A DNA stretch of 64,000 bases from Prevotellaceae bacterium (lineage in GTDB: Bacteria > Bacteroidota > Bacteroidia > Bacteroidales > UBA932): contig JAISBU010000033.1 of assembly GCA_031266015.1 (NCBI GenBank), positions 95,284-159,283 on the forward strand. Reading direction: 5' to 3'. The position numbers and the translations under genes are program-made. The notes under the pieces were generated by a model, which was not told the origin of the DNA, searched no databases, and was given only the letters and a program-made list of their open reading frames with translations. Below are positions 50,840-60,083 of the stretch, piece after piece (position 1 is the stretch's first letter; each line of letters begins with the position of its first letter).

Positions 50840-51001
50840 TTAAAAAGGCGAATAATATTTCCTATCCAGCAGCGCCAACAAATCCCAATCCGAATCAGGC
50901 CAGGCATCGCCACGCGCCTGCGAGCCGAAGAGAATTACCTTTTCATTCGGCAAAATCTGCCGCTTCAAAGCTTGTATTTCCCTAAAAATTTGCTGATTCA
51001 T
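50840..51001 (-). pseudogene. Truncated nucleotidyltransferase (MNT-like)
   Basis: 53 codons from ATG at 51001 to a stop at 50840. It reads MNQQIFREIQALKRQILPNE, then VILFGSQARGDAWPDSDWDL, containing the GSxxRG and DxD motif of DNA polymerase beta-type nucleotidyltransferases. Full-length MntA-like proteins are about 100 residues; this one stops right after the second Asp strand (LLALLDRKYYSPF). The partner HEPN protein is absent. It is probably a remnant of a HEPN/MNT toxin-antitoxin pair. Confidence 0.7.
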
Positions 51002-51043
51002 AACCCTTAGTTTAATCCTTTTTACAAAGATAGCTATTTTGCT

Positions 51044-51051
51044 TACCTTTG
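51044..51051 (+). promoter_or_regulatory. -7 element before mfd
   Basis: TACCTTTG followed by CTCC, 35 nt before the mfd ATG. TTTA at 51021-51024 lies 19 nt upstream as a weak -33 box. Confidence 0.6.
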
Positions 51052-51085
51052 CTCCGCTGAAGCAAAAAATCAGCGACCATTTTTC

Positions 51086-54000
51086 ATGACAATAGACCAG
51101 CTGCTAAACCGATTTGCAAAGCAAGTCGGCTTTAGTATTTTGTATAAATCGTTGAAAAACAGCGAGTTGCAACATGTTGAATTACGACAGCTGGCAGGCA
51201 GCAGTCGTAGTCTTACAGCCTCTGCCGCAGCCACTCAATTGGGTGGTACGCATGTTTTCGTACTCAACGATAAGGAAGAAGCCGCCTACTTTTACAACGA
51301 CATTTACAACCTTCTCAAAGGTCAAAACGTGCTGTTTTTTCCCTCATCCTACAAGCGCAGCGTACAATACGGACAAGAGGATGATTCAGCGGGAGTGCAG
51401 CGTACCGCAGTGCTGGCGCAGCTGGCCGATAAAAGCATTACCAACCTCTGCATAGTGAGCTATCCCGAAGCCATGGGAGAAATGGTTGTATCCAACCAAG
51501 GTTTACAAAAAAACACGCTACGGCTCAAAGTAGGCGAAAATATTGGCATAGACTTCATTCGAGATGCTCTAATGGAGTACCATTTTGAGCGAACCGACTT
51601 TGTTTACGAACCCGGACAGTTTGCTATACGTGGCAGCATAGCCGACATTTTTTCCTTTGCCGATAACAAACCTTTTCGTCTCGATTTTTTTGGAGATGAA
51701 GTAGAAAGCATCCGTCGTTTTGATCTCAACACGCAGCTCTCTAGCGAGCAAATGCAAGAAGTCGAGATTGTTCCCAACCTCAAAAAGCTAATGACGGCAA
51801 ACGCCAAAGAGCAATCGTCAATCTTCAATTTTGTACAAGCTAAAAAAACGGTTCTGTGGCTCGGCAACCATGCGCTCATACAAGAAAAAGTTGAGCTACA
51901 ACATAAGCTGGCAGTAGATGCGCAGAGCCCGGCAGGTATGATTAGCGGAAAAGATTTTGAACATAGCTTGCAGAACTTTTCCTGTGTACATTTCTCAAAA
52001 TACGCTAACAGCACACTTAGCATAGACTTTGCCTGCACCCCGCAACCGGTCTTCAATAAGAACTTTGATTTGCTTGCTGCCAACCTTAAAGAAAGCCAAG
52101 AGCAAGGCCTTACCAACCTGCTACTTTCTGATAATTCTGCGCAAATTGAACGCCTTGAAAGCATTCTGCAAAACATAAATCCGGAGTTTCAAAAGTTGGA
52201 TGGCGTTGCTCTTGCGCTACATGAAGGATTTGTTGACAGCAGCAGCAAAATGTGCTGCTATACCGACCATCAAATTTTTGCCCGCTACCACCGCTTTAAG
52301 CTGCATGGAGAGTTGGAACGCAGCGAGCAGCTGACCATTCAGGAGCTCAACTCCCTGCAAGTCGGCGATTACGTAGTGCATATAGACCATGGCGTGGGCG
52401 TATTCGGCGGACTGGTAAAACAGGAAGTAAACGGCAAGCCACACGAGTTTATAAAACTCACCTACAAAGATGGCGATGTACTTTTTGTAAGCGTACACGG
52501 GCTGCACCGTATTTTTCGGTACAAAGGAAAAGATGGCGAACCCCCAAAAGTGTACAAGCTCGGTACCGGAACTTGGCAAAAGCTCAAGCAAAATGCCAAG
52601 AGCAAGGCAAAAGATATTGCCAAAGATTTGATTGCCTTGTACGCCAAACGTAAGAGCACACCCGGATTCGCATTTTCTCCCGACTCCTACTTGCAACATG
52701 AACTGGAAGCCTCATTTATTTACGAAGACACACCCGATCAGGCAAAAACAACCGCTGCCGTAAAAGTTGACATGGAAGCCTCAAACCCAATGGATAGACT
52801 GGTTTGCGGCGATGTTGGATTCGGAAAGACAGAAGTTGCCATACGTGCTTCATTCAAAGCGGTAACAGACAGCAAGCAGGTAGCGGTGCTCGTACCAACT
52901 ACCATTTTAGCGCTTCAGCACTTCAAAACATTTACACGTCGTCTCCGTAATTTGCCTTGCAAAGTAGAATACCTGAGCCGCTTCAAAAGCGCTGCCGAAG
53001 CCAAGAAAATCTTGGCCGACTTAGCCGGAGGAAAAATAGACATCATCATCGGTACACACAAGCTACTTGGTAAAGATGTGAAATTCAAAGATTTAGGACT
53101 GCTGGTGATAGATGAAGAGCAAAAATTCGGCGTGAGCTCAAAGGAGAAATTGCGCCAGCTAAGGCTCAACGTAGATACGCTAACGCTAACCGCTACACCT
53201 ATTCCACGTACCCTGCAGTTTTCGCTCATGGGCGCCCGCGACCTGTCCATCATTCAAACACCACCGCCCAACCGCCAGCCGGTAAGTACAGAGCTGCATA
53301 CATTCAACGAAGACGTTATTCGTGAAGCCATTGACTATGAGGTTTCACGAGGCGGACAAGTATTTTTCGTACATAACAGAGTACAAGATATTCAAAGCGT
53401 AGAAGATATTATCAGAAAGCTCTGCCCCACCGCAAAAACCGTTATCGCACATGGGCAAATGGATGGCGCCGAAATGGAAAAACGGGTAGTAGAATTCATC
53501 ATGGGAGAGCACGATGTACTGGTGGCAACAAGTATTATAGAAAATGGTATTGACATTCCAAACGCAAATACCATCATCATCAATCAGGCTCAGAACTTCG
53601 GATTGAGCGACTTGCATCAGCTGCGCGGGCGTGTGGGCCGCAGCAACCGCAAAGCATTCTGCTTCCTGCTCACGCCACCGCCAACCGTCCTCACCGCCGA
53701 GGCACGAAGAAGGCTACGTGCCATAGAAGAATTTTCCGACCTGGGCAGCGGCTTCAATATTGCCATGCAGGACTTGGATATTCGAGGAGCAGGAAACCTT
53801 TTAGGAGGAGAGCAAAGCGGATTTATTGCCGAAATAGGCTTTGAAACCTACCAGAAAATTCTGAACGAAGCCCTCATGGAGCTGCGCGAAGAGGGCGATC
53901 TTCCCGAGGTACAATCCAGCGGAAAAACGGCCACGCAAAACGTATTCGGCATTACTCAAGGCAACGCCTACATTACCGACTGTAACATTGAAACAGACCT

Positions 54001-54424
54001 GGAGCTGCTGCTACCCGACAGCTACGTGAGCAACACAACCGAGAAAATCCGTTTGTATAGAGAAATGGATAACCTTCAGGATGAGCAGGCTATTGCACAG
54101 CTCCGCGAACGTCTTGTCGACCGTTTCGGACAGCTTCCCATGCAGGCAGAAGAGCTGCTCAACGTTGTCCGTTTGCGTCAAATGGCCATAACGCTGGGCT
54201 TCGAAAAGATTATCTTAAAAAACAACATCCTGGTGGCCTACTTTGTAAGCAACCAAATGAGCCAGTACTACCAAACGCCAACCTTTACCGGCGTGCTGCA
54301 GCGCATAAATGCCAAACCTCTACAGTTCAAGGTAAAGGAGCAAAACGGCAAGCTCTCGTTTGTGGCGCAAAAAGTAAGCACCATAGCGCAGGCCATGAAT
54401 GTGCTAGGCAATCTTTCAGCATAA
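51086..54424 (+). CDS. mfd: Transcription-repair coupling factor
   Basis: 1112 residues. It removes RNA polymerase stalled at DNA damage and recruits UvrA. Order: UvrB-like domains (about 1-330), RNA-polymerase-interacting domain (about 430-500, VHIDHGVGVFGGLVKQ), RecG-like motor with Walker A GDVGFGKTEVA (about 572-582), DEEQ box in VIDEEQKFGV, TATPIPRTLQFSL, motif VI HQLRGRVGRSNRKAF, and the C-terminal TRCF domain (about 950-1090). All motor motifs are intact. Stands alone with its own -7 box. Confidence 0.96.
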   Translation: MTIDQLLNRFAKQVGFSILYKSLKNSELQHVELRQLAGSSRSLTASAAATQLGGTHVFVLNDKEEAAYFYNDIYNLLKGQNVLFFPSSYKRSVQYGQEDDSAGVQRTAVLAQLADKSITNLCIVSYPEAMGEMVVSNQGLQKNTLRLKVGENIGIDFIRDALMEYHFERTDFVYEPGQFAIRGSIADIFSFADNKPFRLDFFGDEVESIRRFDLNTQLSSEQMQEVEIVPNLKKLMTANAKEQSSIFNFVQAKKTVLWLGNHALIQEKVELQHKLAVDAQSPAGMISGKDFEHSLQNFSCVHFSKYANSTLSIDFACTPQPVFNKNFDLLAANLKESQEQGLTNLLLSDNSAQIERLESILQNINPEFQKLDGVALALHEGFVDSSSKMCCYTDHQIFARYHRFKLHGELERSEQLTIQELNSLQVGDYVVHIDHGVGVFGGLVKQEVNGKPHEFIKLTYKDGDVLFVSVHGLHRIFRYKGKDGEPPKVYKLGTGTWQKLKQNAKSKAKDIAKDLIALYAKRKSTPGFAFSPDSYLQHELEASFIYEDTPDQAKTTAAVKVDMEASNPMDRLVCGDVGFGKTEVAIRASFKAVTDSKQVAVLVPTTILALQHFKTFTRRLRNLPCKVEYLSRFKSAAEAKKILADLAGGKIDIIIGTHKLLGKDVKFKDLGLLVIDEEQKFGVSSKEKLRQLRLNVDTLTLTATPIPRTLQFSLMGARDLSIIQTPPPNRQPVSTELHTFNEDVIREAIDYEVSRGGQVFFVHNRVQDIQSVEDIIRKLCPTAKTVIAHGQMDGAEMEKRVVEFIMGEHDVLVATSIIENGIDIPNANTIIINQAQNFGLSDLHQLRGRVGRSNRKAFCFLLTPPPTVLTAEARRRLRAIEEFSDLGSGFNIAMQDLDIRGAGNLLGGEQSGFIAEIGFETYQKILNEALMELREEGDLPEVQSSGKTATQNVFGITQGNAYITDCNIETDLELLLPDSYVSNTTEKIRLYREMDNLQDEQAIAQLRERLVDRFGQLPMQAEELLNVVRLRQMAITLGFEKIILKNNILVAYFVSNQMSQYYQTPTFTGVLQRINAKPLQFKVKEQNGKLSFVAQKVSTIAQAMNVLGNLSA

Positions 54425-54541
54425 AAACTCAACACAAATGCGCCATTGCTAGCGAAGCGAGGCAGCCGGAATGAAGTCTGGAGCGCAACGAAGTCAATAC
54501 AGCAATGATGATAGTGCAGGCAATGAATTTATTGGAGGTAG

Positions 54542-55444
54542 CTATGTGTTGGCACAAAACTCCAGCATGGAGGAATTATTGGTAACAATCAGCTTTACTT
54601 CTCTTCCAAAAATCAGCGGAAGGTTGGGTTTTTGATGACCTGCCGGAAACCCGAAGCATACAGGAATTCCTAAATTTTGAGCATGCTCATGAATAATCTC
54701 ATAGGCAGATTTTCCGTATGGAGTAGCGTTGTCTTTCATATCCGTCATGCTGCCTGCTACAATACCTTTTACCTGTTGCAGCGCTCCGCTAAGGAAAAGG
54801 TTCATCATCATGCGGTCAATGTGGTACAGGTATTCGTCAATATCTTCGATGAAGAGAATGGCATTTTTCGGAAGCAGGGCATGAGGTGTACCTTGCAGGG
54901 AGCAAATGATGGAAAGGTTTCCGCCGGTTAATATGCCGGTGGCTTTTTTGGGAATGTTGAAAGGGTGCGAATCAATACTGTAGGTTAAGTTTTCGCCGAA
55001 TAAGGCTTTGCGTAAATGTGTAACGCTTTCGGTATTATCTGTAAAATTAATTGGCATGGTAGCATGTATACTTTCAACGCCAATATGCGCTAAGCTAAGG
55101 TGTAGCGCGGTAATATCGCTATATCCTGCTATCCATTTCGGACTGGCTTGTAAGTTAGAAAAGTTGACTAAAGGCAGCAGTTGCGCGCAGCCATAACCTC
55201 CACGTGCGCCAATAATAGCCTTTACCTCAGGCATTTCTATCATTTCCTGCAAATCGGCAGCACGCTCAGCTGCGGCGCCCGAAAATTGGTGGTGAGCACC
55301 AAATAAATGTTTTCCTAATCGCACGTTTAACCCCCAGCTTTCAAACACTTTTATGGTCGGTTGCATTTCCTGCTCGGATACCTTGCGCGCAGGAGCAATA
55401 ATTCCAACTGTGTCGCCGGGTTTAAGGTAGGAGGGTTGTAACAT
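54542..55444 (-). CDS. ldcA: Muramoyltetrapeptide (LD-) carboxypeptidase
   Basis: 300 residues from MLQPSYLKPGDTVGIIAPAR. It trims the terminal D-Ala from recycled tetrapeptides of peptidoglycan. The catalytic triad is visible: Ser in IAGYSDITALHL, Glu in FIEDIDEYLYHIDR and His in GFPAGHQKPNLPL; RGGYGCAQLLP is also typical. ATG 55444 is chosen since the longer in-frame start adds 26 residues not seen in the family. Convergent with mfd. The symbol follows the family; the cellular substrate is inferred. Confidence 0.9.
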   Translation of the reverse strand: MLQPSYLKPGDTVGIIAPARKVSEQEMQPTIKVFESWGLNVRLGKHLFGAHHQFSGAAAERAADLQEMIEMPEVKAIIGARGGYGCAQLLPLVNFSNLQASPKWIAGYSDITALHLSLAHIGVESIHATMPINFTDNTESVTHLRKALFGENLTYSIDSHPFNIPKKATGILTGGNLSIICSLQGTPHALLPKNAILFIEDIDEYLYHIDRMMMNLFLSGALQQVKGIVAGSMTDMKDNATPYGKSAYEIIHEHAQNLGIPVCFGFPAGHQKPNLPLIFGREVKLIVTNNSSMLEFCANT

Positions 55445-55551
55445 TGTTTGGTATTCAAATAGTTGTATAAATGTGTTTGTTCTTGCGCGCACATACACCA
55501 CGTCATTGCTGGCAAGAGCCAAAAATTCTCTCGAAGTTACTTAATTTTTCG

Positions 55552-55559
55552 TAAATTTG
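55552..55559 (+). promoter_or_regulatory. -7 element before metG
   Basis: TAAATTTG, 31 nt before the metG ATG; no clear -33 box. Confidence 0.45.
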
Positions 55560-55589
55560 TAAATTATACCTGTTTGAAAGAAGCAATAA

Positions 55590-57650
55590 ATGCAAGCAAA
55601 ACAACCAAAGCGCTACTTAATTACATCTGCGCTGCCATACGCTAATGGTCCGGTACATATCGGCCACCTGGCCGGAGTATATGTTCCCTCTGATATTTAC
55701 ACCCGATACTTACGTTTGCGCGGACGTGAGGTTATTCACGTTTGCGGTTCGGATGAGCATGGCGTCCCTATTACCATAAAAGCACGCCAGCTGGGCATTA
55801 CACCTCAGCAGGTGGTGGATAAGTATCATGCGATTATTAAAGATTCGTTCGAGAAATTTGGAATTTCTTTTGATATTTACTCTCGTACCTCGTCAAAGAT
55901 TCATCATAAAACCGCCTCTGACTTCTTCCGTAAGCTGTACGATGATGGCAAGTTTATTGAAAAACCCAGCGAGCAATACTATGACGAGGAGGCCAGGCAA
56001 TTTTTGGCCGACCGTTACATAACGGGGACTTGCCCTAAGTGTGGCAATGAGAGCGCTTACGGCGACCAGTGTGAGAAATGTGGTAGCACGCTGAGCCCAA
56101 CGGAGCTTATCAACCCGCGCTCAACCATAAGCGGGGCAAAACCTGTAATGAAAGAAACATCACACTGGTACCTGCCTCTTGACCAATACGAACCGTGGTT
56201 GAAGCAGTGGATTTTGGAAGGTCATAAGGAGTGGAAAACCAACGTTTACGGGCAGTGCAAGTCATGGATTGATGGCGGATTGCAGCCTCGTGCGGTGAGT
56301 CGTGATCTTGATTGGGGTGTAAAAGTTCCGGTTGAAGGAGCAGAAGGAAAGGTGTTGTACGTTTGGTTTGACGCGCCTATCGGCTATATTTCAAATACCA
56401 TTGAATTGCTGCCCGGCGATTGGGAAAAATTCTGGAAAGATGAGGATACAAAGCTGGTACACTTCATTGGTAAGGACAATATCGTGTTCCACTGCATCGT
56501 ATTTCCGGCAATGCTAAAGGCGCATGGCGACTACATTTTACCGGACAATGTGCCGGCAAATGAGTTTTTGAATCTGGAGAACGACAAGATTTCTACCTCG
56601 CGCAGCTGGGCTGTTTGGCTTCATGAATACCTGCAGGAGTTTCCGGGCAAGGAGGATGTAATGCGCTACGTGTTGACTGCTAACGCGCCGGAAACCAAGG
56701 ATAACAACTTTACTTGGAAAGATTTTCAGGATAGGAATAACAACGAGCTGGTGGCTATTTTCGGAAACTTTGTGAACAGGGCTATGGTGCTAACTCACAA
56801 GTATTTCGAAGGACAAGTTCCGCAGGTGGGTACGCTTACCGATTTTGATCACGCTACGCTGATCGAGATGAAGGAGGTAAAAACCAAGGTTGAAGATAAC
56901 CTGGAGAGTTACCGATTCCGTGAGGCGCTGCGTGAGGCCATGAATTTGGCCCGTTTAGGCAACAAATATTTGGCGGATACAGAACCTTGGAAAGCTATAA
57001 AAGCTGATGAGGCAAGGGTGAAAACCATACTGAATATCTCATTGCAAATAACTGCAAATTTGGCAATTGTGATGGAGCCGTTTATGCCGTTTTCTTGTGC
57101 TAAGCTGCAACGCATTTTGAATGCTGATAGCGTAATGTTGCAGTGGGACTCATTGGGTTGTGCAACCTTGCTGCCTGTTGGGCATGAGCTGGGACAACCC
57201 GAGCTGCTCTTTGAAAAAGTAGAGGATGAAGCCATTGCCGTGCAGCTGCAAAAGTTGCGAAAAAGCAAGGAGGAAAACGAAGCGAAGGCTGCCGCTGCTA
57301 ACGCTAAAGTTCCCGAAATGTCAGCGCTTTGCTCGTTTGAAGATTTTCAAAAGATGGATATTCGTGTGGTGAAAATCTTGGAAGCGGAGAAAGTAGCCAA
57401 GAGCAAGAAGCTTATTAAAATGCTTGTAGACACCGGACTTGATAAGCGTACGGTAGTGAGTGGGGTGGCGGAGCACTTTGAGCCGACCGATCTTGTTGGT
57501 AAGCAGGTGAGCATGCTTATTAACCTTGCGCCACGCTCCATCATGGGTATAGAGTCGCAGGGCATGATACTTTACGCGGAGGATGCTACCGGAAAGCTGC
57601 ACTTAATGCAACCTCAAGTCGAGGTGAATAATGGTGGTAAAATTTGCTAA
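55590..57650 (+). CDS. metG: Methionyl-tRNA synthetase
   Basis: 686 residues. The Rossmann core has [13 protein letters not shown] (HIGH motif) near 16-27 and [10 protein letters not shown] in place of KMSKS near 333. The zinc knuckle between them shows CPKCGNES and CEKCG. The anticodon-binding helices run to about 550, and a C-terminal EMAPII-like tRNA-binding domain (about 585-686, [19 protein letters not shown]) is present, as in the dimeric type. The N-terminus [15 protein letters not shown] agrees with the ATG at 55590. Confidence 0.96.
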   Translation: MQAKQPKRYLITSALPYANGPVHIGHLAGVYVPSDIYTRYLRLRGREVIHVCGSDEHGVPITIKARQLGITPQQVVDKYHAIIKDSFEKFGISFDIYSRTSSKIHHKTASDFFRKLYDDGKFIEKPSEQYYDEEARQFLADRYITGTCPKCGNESAYGDQCEKCGSTLSPTELINPRSTISGAKPVMKETSHWYLPLDQYEPWLKQWILEGHKEWKTNVYGQCKSWIDGGLQPRAVSRDLDWGVKVPVEGAEGKVLYVWFDAPIGYISNTIELLPGDWEKFWKDEDTKLVHFIGKDNIVFHCIVFPAMLKAHGDYILPDNVPANEFLNLENDKISTSRSWAVWLHEYLQEFPGKEDVMRYVLTANAPETKDNNFTWKDFQDRNNNELVAIFGNFVNRAMVLTHKYFEGQVPQVGTLTDFDHATLIEMKEVKTKVEDNLESYRFREALREAMNLARLGNKYLADTEPWKAIKADEARVKTILNISLQITANLAIVMEPFMPFSCAKLQRILNADSVMLQWDSLGCATLLPVGHELGQPELLFEKVEDEAIAVQLQKLRKSKEENEAKAAAANAKVPEMSALCSFEDFQKMDIRVVKILEAEKVAKSKKLIKMLVDTGLDKRTVVSGVAEHFEPTDLVGKQVSMLINLAPRSIMGIESQGMILYAEDATGKLHLMQPQVEVNNGGKIC

Positions 57651-57727
57651 AACCTTGGTTTTTTGTGCAGATTATAGTAATTTTACCAAATTAGGTATGT
57701 TTTACCCAACGTAAAAATTTAATTACC

Positions 57728-58972
57728 ATGAGGTCAGTAGCTATTTCTGCCTTTACAATAGTTGCGCTATTTATCTGTTTTTCAGATATTTGCGTTGCGC
57801 AAAGGTCATCTGCGCCGAACAGCAAAACCCGTAAAGAAAAACCACAAGTTGATACTCGTGAGGTAATCGCAGCTATGGCGGAGCCTGTTGCCGAACAGCC
57901 GAAACCTGTAGAACCTGCAATTGTGCCTGCTCCTTCCAAACCGGAGGCTAGCGGAAACACGCAAAAAGTTACCAAAGCACAGCGTGCGGGACGTGTGCTT
58001 ACTCCAACAGAGGAAAAGGCTTACGACCTTTTCCGTAAGGAACAATACGATGAGGCTTCAACTTATTTTGCGCAGCTAGCCAAAGACAAAGTTTTTATTC
58101 CCAGCGAACCGGGAACCGAAAATATTGACAAGGTAGTGTTGAGGTATGTTGATGCTGCTATGGTTAAGTTTTTGGAGAAAAGTGAATTTGAAAAAACCGC
58201 TACTTACTTGGATAGAATCAGCGAAACCAATAGAGCAAAGAAAATTCAGCAAGAAGCAGATAAGATTTTTGATGTTCTAAAGCAAAGCCGTCGTGTAAAA
58301 ATCAGCATTAAGAATTTCACGCTAGGTCGCTACGATGCCGACGAAGAAATTTTCTACATGAAGTCTAGCGATGGTACATACGCCGTAAACGTTGACATTA
58401 ACAGCGCTCGTGCTGTTAAGGCTAACTTCGGCAAAATCGAAATTCGCAACATGAATTTTTCGGTTGAAAACGGAAAGTTGGCGCTCACCAAATTCTCACT
58501 TGTTAATCCGGCTAACAGCAAGCAGTATTTTTTTGACGAAGGCTTACCGACCAGCTACGATATTACCGACATTGTAGAATTTTACGATTCTTTGTTGGGC
58601 AAACTTCCATCGAAGGGTCAGAATGAGGCTAAGCAGGATACTGCGGTTCGCAGAAGTGTTTCGAGAATGGGACGTAATGACGAGGCAAGAATTCGTCGCA
58701 GCACCATAACTCCTCCTGCTGTTGAGAAGAAGAAAACACAGCCGGCAGAAACTCGGCCGAGCAATAAGATTCGTACATCAGTAACGCCTGCGGCAAAGTC
58801 ACAGCCACAGCTAAGAGCTGCGGCGCCTGTTGAGAGAGATGTAGCTCCACAACAACCGGCTTTACGTCCGCAGCCTCGTGCAGCGCAACCACAGCAAGAA
58901 CCTCAACCGGAGGCATCAACAGCTCCGGCTAAGGTAACAGAAACCAAGACAGAGGTTTTGCTGGAGAACTAG
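57728..58972 (+). CDS. Secreted protein with Pro/Gln-rich tail, unknown function
   Basis: 414 residues. A signal peptide is clear (MRSVAISAFTIVALFICFSD, then VAQ cleavage near 25). A TPR-like helical part (about 95-180: EEKAYDLFRKEQYDEASTYF) precedes a beta-rich middle (about 195-290, KISIKNFTLGRYDADEEIFY) and a low-complexity tail rich in Pro, Gln, Ala and Arg (about 310-414). It may be a periplasmic assembly or envelope protein. No family is recognised. Followed by a terminator; 77 nt after metG. Confidence 0.75.
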   Translation: MRSVAISAFTIVALFICFSDICVAQRSSAPNSKTRKEKPQVDTREVIAAMAEPVAEQPKPVEPAIVPAPSKPEASGNTQKVTKAQRAGRVLTPTEEKAYDLFRKEQYDEASTYFAQLAKDKVFIPSEPGTENIDKVVLRYVDAAMVKFLEKSEFEKTATYLDRISETNRAKKIQQEADKIFDVLKQSRRVKISIKNFTLGRYDADEEIFYMKSSDGTYAVNVDINSARAVKANFGKIEIRNMNFSVENGKLALTKFSLVNPANSKQYFFDEGLPTSYDITDIVEFYDSLLGKLPSKGQNEAKQDTAVRRSVSRMGRNDEARIRRSTITPPAVEKKKTQPAETRPSNKIRTSVTPAAKSQPQLRAAAPVERDVAPQQPALRPQPRAAQPQQEPQPEASTAPAKVTETKTEVLLEN

Positions 58973-58992
58973 GATAGCAAAATCATCAAATT

Positions 58993-59029
58993 AAAAAGAG
59001 CGATACAATACCTGTGTCGCTCTTTTTGT
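58993..59029. terminator. Bidirectional terminator between convergent genes
   Basis: An 11-bp stem (58993-59003 with 59017-59027, AAAAAGAGCGA arm) with a 13-nt loop. T-runs occur on both strands, so it can serve the secreted-protein gene and ispE. Confidence 0.85.
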
Positions 59030-59058
59030 TTCTGTATTATGTCCTGAAAATGAAAATC

Positions 59059-59877
59059 TTACGAAAAGAATTGCCGGAATGTTATGCAATTTTCAAATGT
59101 ATTCTCGTTAATTCCGGAGGGAATACGCTTGAATATTCCGAACATTGAAGATCCGCTTCCGGACATGGCTGCGTAAGTTGCTCCGCAATCATACAGCTGC
59201 TTTTTTATAGCTGACAATCGTGGATACTTTGCAAAAACGCTTAGCTCAAAATCATTTACGAGCAACTCTCTCCATGTGATAATTGGCTGATTAATAATCT
59301 TTTGCAATACGGCGACAGGTTTCTTTGGCGTAACGTCTGCATAGGCTTCGGCGGTGCTTACGCCAAAAGGTGGTTTTACTACAAGCAATTCGTAACCCGA
59401 AAGATTTACCGAAACAGGCGTGAGTATCTCACCTCGTCCTGTGGCCAGCATAGGAGAGTTGTAAATGAAAAAAGCGCAATCGCTGCCTAATTTTCCGGCA
59501 TATTCAGCCAGCTGTTGTTGAGAGAGCGAGAGCTGAAAAATTTCATTGAGAGCACGTAAAACAAATGTAGCGTTGCTGGAACCTCCGCCAAGTCCGGCGC
59601 CGAATGGCACTTGCTTGTGCAGAAAAATATCGGCGCCCGAAAGGTTAAAATCTTTTTGTAGCGAACGAAACGCTTTTGCGCACAAATTCTTTTCTTGCTC
59701 TACATCTACGCAAAGCCCGGTAGTGTGTAGCGTGAGTGTATCGGGGTGGGGCAGCGCCTCTACAACATCGCTCCAACCAATGGGCAAGAATACGGTTTCA
59801 ATGTTGTGAAAACCGTCTGCACGTTTTTCGATAACATGCAGCCCCAGGTTAATTTTTGCGTTAGAGAACAGTAGCAC
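59059..59877 (-). CDS. ispE: 4-diphosphocytidyl-2-C-methyl-D-erythritol kinase
   Basis: GHMP kinase of 272 residues, the fourth step of the MEP isoprenoid pathway, phosphorylating CDP-methylerythritol. Motifs: NAKINLGLHVIEKRADGFHN near the start, ATP loop PFGAGLGGGSSNA, and SGSGSSMFGIF in the C-terminal part. The GTG at 59877 (MLLFSNAKINLG) is chosen; extending to the TTG at 59964 adds 29 residues whose codons overlap a dispersed repeat at 59954-59970. Convergent with the secreted-protein gene. Confidence 0.9.
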   Translation of the reverse strand: MLLFSNAKINLGLHVIEKRADGFHNIETVFLPIGWSDVVEALPHPDTLTLHTTGLCVDVEQEKNLCAKAFRSLQKDFNLSGADIFLHKQVPFGAGLGGGSSNATFVLRALNEIFQLSLSQQQLAEYAGKLGSDCAFFIYNSPMLATGRGEILTPVSVNLSGYELLVVKPPFGVSTAEAYADVTPKKPVAVLQKIINQPIITWRELLVNDFELSVFAKYPRLSAIKKQLYDCGATYAAMSGSGSSMFGIFKRIPSGINENTFENCITFRQFFS

Positions 59878-59953
59878 GGACAATATAGTATTTTGGGATA
59901 GGTAGCTAAGTGTGTACTCTGTGCTTTTATTTTGAGCGTTGGCGTCATCCATT

Positions 59954-59970
59954 GCTTCGCTCAAAATGAC
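59954..59970 (-). repeat. Fragment of a dispersed repeat
   Basis: Read on the minus strand this is GTCATTTTGAGCGAAGC, a widespread kind of intergenic repeat arm in Bacteroidota genomes. It explains the spurious in-frame extension upstream of ispE. Confidence 0.5.
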
Positions 59971-60057
59971 AAGAACTCATTGAATCACCATCATATTGAT
60001 ACCTAATCCTGTATTCTTGGAAGTAAAGTTAGCGAAATTTTTTTGGAAGATATTGTT

Positions 60058-60065
60058 TATCTTTG
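60058..60065 (+). promoter_or_regulatory. -7 element before the helicase gene
   Basis: TATCTTTG, 19 nt before the chosen ATG. This overlaps the longer in-frame start at 60063 and so supports the ATG at 60084. Confidence 0.5.
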
Positions 60066-60083
60066 TTGAACATTCTGTGCTTC

